A stretch of DNA of 12,786 nucleotides, taken from positions 1 through 12,786 of the forward strand of contig JAFGBE010000105.1 of NCBI GenBank assembly GCA_016933315.1, in the 5' to 3' direction. The position numbers and the translations under genes are program-made. Positions 5,827 to 12,157 of this stretch are shown here, one piece after another. Under the pieces are notes generated by a model. It was not told the origin of the DNA. It did not search any database and saw only the letters and a list, made by a program, of their open reading frames with translations. Source of the DNA: Candidatus Auribacterota bacterium. GTDB taxonomy: Bacteria > Auribacterota > UBA6266. How positions within the stretch are numbered: the stretch's first letter is position 1; each line of letters opens with the position of its first letter.

Positions 5827-7116
5827 CTAAGACCCCAATATGTCTTTAATATCTTCTTCAGGTGTTTTTATTGGTTTGATATCGAAATTTTCCTGAAGTA
5901 TGTTAAGAACATTAGGTGTAATAAAAGCAGGCAAGCTTGGACCTATCCTGATACCCTTAATCCCAAGATAAAGTAAAGTCAGGAGAATTGCAACTGCTTT
6001 TTGCTCAAACCAGGATAATACAATAGAAAGAGGAAGTTCATTCACTCCCTTATTAAATGCTTTTGCCATGGCAAGCGCGACTTCTATTGCCGAGTAGGCA
6101 TTATTGCATTGCCCGATATCTATCAGCCTGGGTATCCCGTCGATGTTGCCGAAATCAAGTTTGTTGAACCTGTATTTACCGCAGGCCAGCGTGAGGATTA
6201 TGCAGTCTTTCGGCACCTTCTCCGCAAATTCGGTATAGTAATTCCTTCCGGGTTTCGCGCCATCGCAGCCCCCTATAAGAAAAAAATGCCTGATTTTCCC
6301 GTCAGTTACGGCTTTAATGATTTTATCCGCGATGGATAAGATCGCTGTGTGGTGGAACCCGGTCATTATTTTTTTGCCTGGGTTTTCCTTCAGCGGCGGC
6401 AGGGATTTTGCTTTTTCTATGACCGGCGTGAAATCGCGGCCTTTAATGTGGACGGCTCCCTCAATCCCTGTTATTGAACATGTGAATAGGCGGTTAAGAT
6501 ATGTGTTTTCGGGGGGAATGAGGATACAGTTTGTGTTTGCCAGTATGGCTCCGGGAAATTCATTGAATTCTTTTTTCTGTTCCTGCCATGCGCCTCCGAA
6601 GTTGCCGGCCAGATGCCTGAATTTTTTTATTTCAGGGTAGCCGTGCGCGGGAAGCATTTCGGAGTGTGTATAAATGTTAATTCCTGTTCCTTCTGTCTGT
6701 TTCAGCAGTTCGTACAGGTCAAGCAGGTCATGGCCGGTTATAAGGATTCCCGGTCCGGCTTTAGTCCCCGTTTCCACTTCGACAGGCACCGGGTTGCCGA
6801 ACTTTTCGGTGTTGGCCCTATCAAGCATTTCCATTGTCCTGAGGTTTATTTTACCGCATTTCAAAACTATATTTACGTAATCCTGCAGGTCGAAACTTAC
6901 GTTTGTGATAGTCTTAAATAGGGCTTCATGCATAAAAGCATCTACTTCAGTATCCGCTTTTCCAAGTTCTCTTGCGTGATATGCATAGGCCGCGATACCC
7001 TTAAGCCCGAATAATAATATGTCCTGCAGGCTCTGGATGTCCTGGTTTTTCCCGCAGACCCCCTTTACGGTGCAGCCTTTGCCGCCGGCTGTCTGTTCGC
7101 ACTGGTAACAAAACAT
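5827..7116 (-). CDS. hcp: Hybrid cluster protein (prismane protein), short class III form
   Basis: A 429-residue hybrid cluster protein. The N-terminal cubane cluster is bound by Cys3, Cys6, Cys15 and Cys21 (C-x2-C-x8-C-x5-C), the spacing of strict anaerobes and not the longer spacing of enterobacterial HCP. Hybrid-cluster ligands are visible as His129 (GHD), Glu153 (HSEM), Cys197 (TNC), Cys284 (GGCDGA), Cys311 (ACGKYRF), Cys337 (GQCNNAYSA) and Glu371 with Lys373 (WFEQKA). The protein is about 120 residues shorter than the usual 550 or so; the loss is between the first cysteine cluster and GHD, in the helical domain, as in class III. HCP acts in the cytoplasm and is now linked to NO reduction and nitrosative stress, formerly to hydroxylamine reduction. 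AAAGGAGG stands before the ATG, 11 bases after the Rrf2 gene. Its place next to fprA suggests NO as one stress handled by the operon. Confidence 0.94.
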   Translation of the reverse strand: MFCYQCEQTAGGKGCTVKGVCGKNQDIQSLQDILLFGLKGIAAYAYHARELGKADTEVDAFMHEALFKTITNVSFDLQDYVNIVLKCGKINLRTMEMLDRANTEKFGNPVPVEVETGTKAGPGILITGHDLLDLYELLKQTEGTGINIYTHSEMLPAHGYPEIKKFRHLAGNFGGAWQEQKKEFNEFPGAILANTNCILIPPENTYLNRLFTCSITGIEGAVHIKGRDFTPVIEKAKSLPPLKENPGKKIMTGFHHTAILSIADKIIKAVTDGKIRHFFLIGGCDGAKPGRNYYTEFAEKVPKDCIILTLACGKYRFNKLDFGNIDGIPRLIDIGQCNNAYSAIEVALAMAKAFNKGVNELPLSIVLSWFEQKAVAILLTLLYLGIKGIRIGPSLPAFITPNVLNILQENFDIKPIKTPEEDIKDILGS

Positions 7117-7127
7117 AAAAACCTCCT

Positions 7128-7535
7128 TTAAGTTAAGGATGCCAAAGTTATTTTTTTAAGTTCGCTGTCCACGTACCTGGACAGGCTTAATATCTTTTTT
7201 CTCACCCTGCAGATTTTCCTGTTGGGGCAGGGCGCGTTTCTGAGCAGGCAGTTCGTAAAGTCCACAGGGCCCTGGAAAATAGTTATAATATCCGAGATAT
7301 TGATTTTTCGGGGGTCTTTTGACAGAGAGAATCCGCCGCGTTTTCCCTTTCCGGAATTAAGTATCTTGCTTTTTGATAACGCCTGAAGCAGCTTTCTGAG
7401 CAATGCCCGGGGCAATTTTAAGGCCCGGACGATTTCATCTACCGTGACCATCCTGTTTTCCCTTTTGGCCTCTTTCCCTATGAAGATCAAGGCCCTTACG
7501 GCGTAGTCGGTATCGCGGGTTAGCAATTTCATCAT
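7128..7535 (-). CDS. Rrf2-family transcriptional regulator, probable Fe-S sensor
   Basis: A 135-residue Rrf2 protein. The winged helix-turn-helix spans about residues 1-82: start MKLLTRDTDYAVRALIFI, recognition region VDEIVRALKLPRALLRKLLQAL, wing GKGKRGGFSLSKDP. It is followed by the dimerisation helix. Three cysteines, Cys96, Cys103 and Cys109, sit in the segment where IscR and NsrR bind an Fe-S cluster. Spacing here is C-x6-C-x5-C, close to but not identical with IscR and NsrR (C-x5-C-x5-C). This suggests a cluster that is disrupted by oxygen or NO, but the signal is an inference. The gene heads the operon hcp-hrb-fprA-rbr-ogg and is preceded by a 25-bp palindrome over its own -10 region, so autorepression together with the operon is likely. 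The start could be either of two adjacent ATGs (7535 or 7532); AGGAAGGGAAG lies just upstream. Confidence 0.92.
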   Translation of the reverse strand: MMKLLTRDTDYAVRALIFIGKEAKRENRMVTVDEIVRALKLPRALLRKLLQALSKSKILNSGKGKRGGFSLSKDPRKINISDIITIFQGPVDFTNCLLRNAPCPNRKICRVRKKILSLSRYVDSELKKITLASLT

Positions 7536-7552
7536 CTTCCCTTCCTGTTTTA

Positions 7553-7577
7553 TAATGATACTAAAATAGTATCATTA
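7553..7577. promoter_or_regulatory. 25-bp perfect palindrome, probable Rrf2 operator
   Basis: TAATGATACTA, centre AAA, TAGTATCATTA: 11-bp perfect arms. The ATACTA-n3-TAGTAT core resembles operators of several Rrf2 regulators. It covers the -10 element of the minus-strand promoter and ends 18 bases before the rrf2 ATG, so a bound dimer would block RNA polymerase. It lies between two divergent genes and might also affect the plus-strand gene, though it is 60 bases from that start. Confidence 0.8.
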
Positions 7578-7591
7578 AAGTATTTTGTCAA
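7563..7591 (-). promoter_or_regulatory. Sigma-70-type promoter of the rrf2-hcp-hrb-fprA-rbr-ogg operon
   Basis: On the minus strand, -35 TTGACA (7591-7586) is a perfect consensus, followed by a 17-base spacer and -10 TATTTT (7568-7563). The -10 sits in the centre of the palindrome. Expected transcription start is near 7556, giving a leader of about 20 bases. No other promoter is evident in the operon, whose genes overlap or lie 12 or fewer bases apart. Confidence 0.7.
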
Positions 7592-7628
7592 GAAAAAAAT
7601 AGTTTTTTTATCTGTTTTCGCATAAAAT
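7585..7628 (+). promoter_or_regulatory. Weak candidate promoter elements upstream of the PEP-binding-domain gene
   Basis: Two readings are possible. TTGTCA (7585-7590) with 17 bases to TTATCT (7608-7613) would give a short leader. Alternatively TAAAAT (7623-7628), 8 bases before ATG 7637, would give a leaderless mRNA but has no good -35. The absence of any Shine-Dalgarno before 7637 favours a short or leaderless transcript. The plus-strand TTGTCA overlaps the minus-strand -35 almost completely. Confidence 0.3.
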
Positions 7629-7636
7629 ACCCTGAT

Positions 7637-10273
7637 ATGAACGATAATGCGGCAAACAAATCATTTTTCAGTTCGGGTATCCAGTCTCTTGACCTGATGC
7701 TCCAGGGTATTCTTGCGGGGGATAATGTAGTCTGGCAGGTTGACGACATCAAAGATTATTTTCAGATAGTCGCGCCCTTCTGCAGGCATGCCTATAAAGA
7801 GGGTAAAAAACTTATTTACTTCCGTTTTGCCGAACATGATGAGCTCCTGCCGGAAGATGTAAAAGCCCAGGTCTATAAACTCGACCCGCGCGTCGGGTTT
7901 GAACAGTTCATATCCGATATATTCAAAGTAATTGAGAAATTCGGGAAGGGAGCATGTTATGTCTTTGACTGCCTTTCAGGGCTTGCGGTTGACTGGTACA
8001 GCGACAGGATGCTCGGTAATTTCTTTATGCTGACCTGCCCGTACCTTTACGATTTCGAAACGGCCACTTATTTTGTGCTTTTCAGAAATCAGCATACGCC
8101 TTTTGCCATAAAAGCCATACACAGCACCGCCCAGGTTGTTATAGACGTATTTAAAAGCGGGGAAAATATGTATCTGCTTCCCCTTAAGGTTTTCAAAAGG
8201 TATTCCCCGACGATGTATATGCTTCACAGCTGGGAAGGAGATGTTCTTCGCCCCGTTAAAAGAAGCACGACCGTTTCTGAAATAATGTCAAGGGTCCCGC
8301 AGCCGTGGATAGACGGAAACATCAATCCGCAGGATACATGGACCAGCACATTTCTCAGGGCCCAGGGCATCTATGAAAAAATGGAAAAGGGCAACAGAGC
8401 GGGCCGTGAAGAAGTCCGGTCGCTGAAGGAACAGCTGATTAAGATGATAATAACACGCGATGATGAGCTTCTGCAGCTCTGTGAGAAGAATTTCGATGTC
8501 TCAGATTTAATTTCAATAGGCAAAAGGATGATAGGTACGGGACTTATCGGCGGCAAATCAGTGGGAATGCTTCTTTCAAGGGCAATATTGAAGAAAGCGA
8601 ATCCGCATTGGGATGACCTGCTTGAAACACATGATTCCTTTTTCATCGGTTCGGATGTTTTTTATACTTATGTGATCCAGAATAAGTGCTGGTGGGAGAA
8701 GCATAACCTGAAATACTCCGGGAAAGTGTTTGACGACGCAAGCAGTATACGGAAAAAACTCGAAAAAGGGGATTTCCCGCAGGATATTATAGAACAGCTT
8801 AAAGAAATGCTGAGTTACTTCGGCCAGTCGCCTTTCATTGTGAGGTCGAGCAGCCTTCTTGAGGATGCCTACGGCAATGCTTTTTCGGGAAAGTATGAAA
8901 GCGTTTTCTGCGCAAACCAGGGAACGCCCGAGGAACGCCTTAAAAACCTTATCTCCGCTGTCAGGGAGGTCTATGCCAGCACAATGAGCGAAGACGCGCT
9001 GTCATACCGTATTCACAGGGGTATATTGAAAAGGGAAGAGCAGATGGCGTTGCTGGTTCAGAGGGTTTCGGGTTCTTTTTACGGGGACCTGTATTTCCCC
9101 CAGATAGCGGGTGTGGGATATTCCTTCAATCCGTTTGTATGGAACAGCAAGATCGACCCGTCTAAAGGGGTAATAAGGCTTGTATTCGGGCTGGGAACAC
9201 GGGCCGTCGACCGTTACGACGAGGATTATACGAGAATAGTAGCTCTTAACGCCCCGTTGATAAGGCCGGAGTCTTCTTTTGACGATGTAAAAAGATATAC
9301 GCAGAAAGTCGTGGATGTCATTGACCTTTCGGAGAACAAGCTGTCCTCATATGATTTTGAGGATGTTGCGAAAAAGAGCCCCGAAATACCCATTGAAATA
9401 TTCGCGACGAAAGTCAAAGAGATGGAACAGAGGGCCGAAGAATATAATATCACGGATATCTTCCCATGGATGATATCATTCGAAAAACTTCTTACAGAGA
9501 CTTCATTTGTTTCCAATATATCCCAGATGATGAAAGAGATAGAGAAGGCCTACAGCCACCCGGTTGACATAGAGTTTGCGGCTAATTTTCTGAATGAAAA
9601 GGACTACAGGATAAACCTGCTGCAGTGCAGGCCTTTCCAGGTCATCGGAGAAATAAGGGAGATTAAGTCCCCGGATAACATTGTAAGAGAGGACATAATC
9701 CTCCAGACAAGCGGGCCCATTATAGGACAGACAGCTTCCAAGAAGATAGATAAAATAATATTCGTATTGCCCGAGAAATACGGGAATATGCCCATTTCCG
9801 ACAGGTATTCGGTAGCCAGGTTGATAGGCAAGTTGACGAACATGAGGAATAAGGATGAGAATATTATGCTTATCGGCCCGGGGAGATGGGGCACCAAGAT
9901 GCCTTCGCTGGGGATACCTGTTTCTTTTTCAGAGATAAAGAACGTGGCGGTTTTGTGCGAGCTTGCGATAATGCGCAAAGACCTTACGCCGAATATATCG
10001 CTTGGGACTCACTTTTTTAACGATCTGGTCGAGATGGAAATAATATACCTTGCCATATTCCCGGAGAGGGAAAAGTATTTTCTCAACAATCGGATTTTGG
10101 AAGGCACACGGAATAAGCTAAAGGAACTGACACATGTTTCCGGGGCGTTTGCAGATGCGGTGCATGTCATTGACACGGCTGAGATGAAAAAAGGATTCAG
10201 TTCATATATCCATGTTAACGCCCTGAAACAGGAAGGAATGGTCTTCCTGTCGGAGAAAATGAAAGGCGGATAA
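7637..10273 (+). CDS. Large PEP/pyruvate-binding-domain protein: KaiC-like domain, PPDK N-terminal domain, conserved C-terminal domain
   Basis: An 878-residue protein with three parts. Residues about 8-215 resemble a KaiC/RecA-like ATPase: SSGIQSLDLMLQG, then LAGDNVVWQV where the P-loop should be (no GKT/GKS, so nucleotide binding there is doubtful), and a Walker-B-like CYVFDCLSGL. Residues about 295-668 are a pyruvate-phosphate-dikinase N-terminal (ATP-grasp) domain with LIGGKSVGM (303-311), FIVRSSSLLEDAYGNAFSGKYESVF (400-424), VDIEFA (643-648) and LLQCRP (661-666). Residues about 685-878 are a conserved C-terminal domain with LIGPGRWGTKMPSLGIPVSF (745-764) and SLGTHFFNDL. The swivelling phospho-histidine domain (GGxxSHxAI) and PEP/pyruvate barrel are absent, so it cannot be a complete PEP synthase. 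Similar multidomain proteins occur in anaerobic and sulfate-reducing lineages, with no function known to me. A kinase or phosphotransferase acting on another protein is one possibility. No Shine-Dalgarno precedes ATG 7637. Its stop is 5 bases from that of nadE. Confidence 0.85.
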   Translation: MNDNAANKSFFSSGIQSLDLMLQGILAGDNVVWQVDDIKDYFQIVAPFCRHAYKEGKKLIYFRFAEHDELLPEDVKAQVYKLDPRVGFEQFISDIFKVIEKFGKGACYVFDCLSGLAVDWYSDRMLGNFFMLTCPYLYDFETATYFVLFRNQHTPFAIKAIHSTAQVVIDVFKSGENMYLLPLKVFKRYSPTMYMLHSWEGDVLRPVKRSTTVSEIMSRVPQPWIDGNINPQDTWTSTFLRAQGIYEKMEKGNRAGREEVRSLKEQLIKMIITRDDELLQLCEKNFDVSDLISIGKRMIGTGLIGGKSVGMLLSRAILKKANPHWDDLLETHDSFFIGSDVFYTYVIQNKCWWEKHNLKYSGKVFDDASSIRKKLEKGDFPQDIIEQLKEMLSYFGQSPFIVRSSSLLEDAYGNAFSGKYESVFCANQGTPEERLKNLISAVREVYASTMSEDALSYRIHRGILKREEQMALLVQRVSGSFYGDLYFPQIAGVGYSFNPFVWNSKIDPSKGVIRLVFGLGTRAVDRYDEDYTRIVALNAPLIRPESSFDDVKRYTQKVVDVIDLSENKLSSYDFEDVAKKSPEIPIEIFATKVKEMEQRAEEYNITDIFPWMISFEKLLTETSFVSNISQMMKEIEKAYSHPVDIEFAANFLNEKDYRINLLQCRPFQVIGEIREIKSPDNIVREDIILQTSGPIIGQTASKKIDKIIFVLPEKYGNMPISDRYSVARLIGKLTNMRNKDENIMLIGPGRWGTKMPSLGIPVSFSEIKNVAVLCELAIMRKDLTPNISLGTHFFNDLVEMEIIYLAIFPEREKYFLNNRILEGTRNKLKELTHVSGAFADAVHVIDTAEMKKGFSSYIHVNALKQEGMVFLSEKMKGG

Positions 10274-10278
10274 GGATA

Positions 10279-11928
10279 TTACAGCAGGTACTTTGCGGCA
10301 ACCGGCATCCTTCTCCCCATGCCGAATGCGGTGGATGTGACTTTTAAACCGGGCGCCGCCTGTTTTCTTTTATACTCATTCTTGTTGATTGTGTTTACGA
10401 CCCACCTTACGGTCTTTGCGGCAATTCCTTTCTTTACGATTCCTGAGACAGGTATTTTCTTATCTATATACAATTCAATTATCCTGTCGAGTATGCCGTA
10501 AGGAGGGAGAGTATCCTGATCCGCTTGCCCCGGTTTCAGTTCGGCTGAAGGGGCTTTTGTAAATATGTTGCGGGGTATGACATCGCCGCTGCTGTTGATA
10601 TGCCTGGCAAGCTGATATACAACGGTTTTAGGCACGTCCGAGAGCACGCTTAACCCGCCGCTCATGTCTCCGTATAGGGTGCAATAACCCACCGCAAGCT
10701 CGCTTTTATTGCCTGTTGACAGCACAAGCCATCCGAATTTATTCGATAATGCCATAAGAATATTGCCCCTGACTCTTGCCTGGATATTCTCTTCGGCTAT
10801 CCCAGGCCCGGTTTTTTTAAAGTGCGCCTTGAAAGAAGACTCGAATGAAGAAACTATTTTTCTTATAGGTATTATTTTTGATTCGATGCCCAGGTTCTTT
10901 ATGAGTTTTTTCGAGTCCTCAATGCTTGACCTGGAAGAAAACTTCGAAGGCATCATAATTCCCGTTACGTTTTCTTTTCCCAGGGCCCTGGCTGCGATAC
11001 AGCATACCACCGCGGAGTCTATGCCGCCCGAAAGCCCCAGGACGACTTTTTTGAAACCGCATTTTTCCACATAATCTTTTAACCCGAGACAGAGGGCATT
11101 ATATATGGATTCGGTTTTACTTAAGGGTTTGAATTCCGCCGGTTCCTGTTCCTCAGACGTATCTATCAGACAGGCGGTTTCTTTGAATGCGGGAAGGATG
11201 GTGTTCACCCGTCCCTTATTATCCAGAAACATGCTTCCCCCGTCAAATATCAGCTCGTCATTTCCTCCTACCTGGTTGACGAAAAGGAATGGAACATTGA
11301 ATTTTTTTGCCTGTCCGCCGAAAAGCTCGAAACGGACTTTATCCTTGGATACCTGATATGGGGACGCGGACAGGTTGATAATCAGATCAGCTTTTTTATC
11401 GGCAAGTATTTCTACCGGGTTTGAGGCGTACTTTTCGCCATAAACGCTTGAGTTCCCGAAATTCCATGCGTCTTCGCATATCGTGATTCCGAGGTTTTTC
11501 CCTTTGAATCGCACCGGCCGGATTCCGTCCGAAGGCTGGAAATATCTTGTTTCGTCAAAAACATCATATGCCGGCAAAAGGGTTTTGTGCACGGCTGCGA
11601 CCAATCTGCCGTTATAGCAGAGCAGGGCGGAATTATGGAGTTTTTTGCCTGTAGCTTCTTTAGACGGCAATATGCTTCCTGCCAGGATTCCGGTCCCTTT
11701 ATATTTTTTCGATATTTTAAGCACTTTTTTGTTTGCTTCAAATGCCATGTCCACAAACCACCGGCTTGTAAGCAGGTCCCTTGGCGGATAACCTGTTATG
11801 AATAACTCGGGAAAGATTATCAGGTCCGGCTTGCGCCGCCGGAGCTGTCTTATGGTTTTTTCAAGCTTGGACAGGTTTCCTGTAATGTTTCCGACAACGG
11901 GATTTAGCTGTGCAATTGCTATTTTCAT
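10279..11928 (-). CDS. nadE: Glutamine-dependent NAD+ synthetase
   Basis: A 549-residue two-domain enzyme that amidates nicotinic acid adenine dinucleotide to NAD+ with ATP, taking ammonia from glutamine. The N-terminal nitrilase-type glutaminase domain (1 to about 260) has the triad Glu41 (FPELFITGYPPRDLL), Lys115 (HKTLLPAYDVFDE) and Cys151 (GITICEDAWN). The C-terminal synthetase domain (about 272-549) has the PP-loop SGGIDS (300-305), then QARVRGNILMALSNK, LSTGNKSELAVGYCTLYGD and the terminal KAPSAELKPGQADQDTLPPY. The length is typical of the bacterial two-domain form of about 540-575 residues. Start MKIAIAQLNPVVGNITGN is the normal family N-terminus. There is no Shine-Dalgarno, and a good promoter lies directly against the start codon, so the mRNA appears leaderless. 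It is convergent with the PEP-binding-domain gene across 5 bases and divergent from gdhA. Confidence 0.97.
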   Translation of the reverse strand: MKIAIAQLNPVVGNITGNLSKLEKTIRQLRRRKPDLIIFPELFITGYPPRDLLTSRWFVDMAFEANKKVLKISKKYKGTGILAGSILPSKEATGKKLHNSALLCYNGRLVAAVHKTLLPAYDVFDETRYFQPSDGIRPVRFKGKNLGITICEDAWNFGNSSVYGEKYASNPVEILADKKADLIINLSASPYQVSKDKVRFELFGGQAKKFNVPFLFVNQVGGNDELIFDGGSMFLDNKGRVNTILPAFKETACLIDTSEEQEPAEFKPLSKTESIYNALCLGLKDYVEKCGFKKVVLGLSGGIDSAVVCCIAARALGKENVTGIMMPSKFSSRSSIEDSKKLIKNLGIESKIIPIRKIVSSFESSFKAHFKKTGPGIAEENIQARVRGNILMALSNKFGWLVLSTGNKSELAVGYCTLYGDMSGGLSVLSDVPKTVVYQLARHINSSGDVIPRNIFTKAPSAELKPGQADQDTLPPYGILDRIIELYIDKKIPVSGIVKKGIAAKTVRWVVNTINKNEYKRKQAAPGLKVTSTAFGMGRRMPVAAKYLL

Positions 11929-11935
11929 AGAAGTT

Positions 11936-11964
11936 ATTCTAAAGAAGCCTTTATATTACGTCAA
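11936..11964 (-). promoter_or_regulatory. nadE promoter implying a leaderless mRNA
   Basis: Minus strand: -35 TTGACG (11964-11959), 17-base spacer, -10 TAGAAT (11941-11936). Only 7 bases (ACTTCTA) separate the -10 from the nadE ATG at 11928, so transcription should begin at or within a base or two of the A of the start codon. The lack of any ribosome-binding site agrees with this. Confidence 0.65.
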
Positions 11965-11997
11965 GATATATGAAAATCCGGAATCTTAAAATTTTTG

Positions 11998-12025
11998 TTG
12001 AACACCTGGCAATATAATATATACT
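11998..12025 (+). promoter_or_regulatory. Candidate gdhA promoter
   Basis: -35 TTGAAC (11998-12003), 16-base spacer, -10 TATACT (12020-12025). The surrounding AT-rich run offers alternative -10 frames. A start near 12032 gives a leader of about 126 bases that includes both ANTAR hairpins and the terminator. Confidence 0.55.
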
Positions 12026-12047
12026 ATTACGTACTTTTCAATTGTAT

Positions 12048-12108
12048 CAATCATCACAAAGACGTGACGGTTGTTTTAAGTAGGTTGCGACAAAGATGTC
12101 CTTAAACC
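12048..12108 (+). promoter_or_regulatory. ANTAR-type dual hexaloop hairpin antiterminator in the gdhA leader
   Basis: Hairpin P1 (12048-12073): CAATC-A-TCAC pairs with GTGA-C-GGTTG around loop AAAGAC, with a single A-C mismatch and one G-U pair. Hairpin P2 (12083-12108): GAC/GTC closes loop AAAGAT, and an outer GGTT/AACC stem adds four pairs across an internal loop. Both loops are six bases with A at position 1 and G at position 4, the known recognition pattern of ANTAR proteins. The shared core ACAAAGAYGT occurs at 12056 and 12090, 34 bases apart. P2 shares its loop and 3' arm with the terminator's 5' arm, so the two folds exclude each other: protein-stabilised P1-P2 would allow gdhA transcription. 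Confidence 0.82.
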
Positions 12109-12128
12109 GAAAGGGCATCTTTTTGTTT
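12092..12128 (+). terminator. Intrinsic terminator (attenuator) in the gdhA leader
   Basis: AAAGATGTCCTT (12092-12103) pairs over 12 bp, with one G-U, with AAGGGCATCTTT (12111-12122) around a 7-base loop, followed by a T-rich tract (TTGTTT). It lies 30 bases before the gdhA start codon on the same strand, so it is an attenuator of gdhA. It is not the end of nadE, which runs the other way. Its 5' arm is the P2 loop and 3' arm. Confidence 0.85.
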
Positions 12129-12157
12129 AATTAGGTACTATCAAAGAGGAGGTATTT

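Noticed and set aside
7637..10273. Naming the 878-residue protein PEP synthase (ppsA)
   Set aside because: The phospho-histidine swivelling domain and the PEP/pyruvate barrel are missing, so the name would misstate the reaction.
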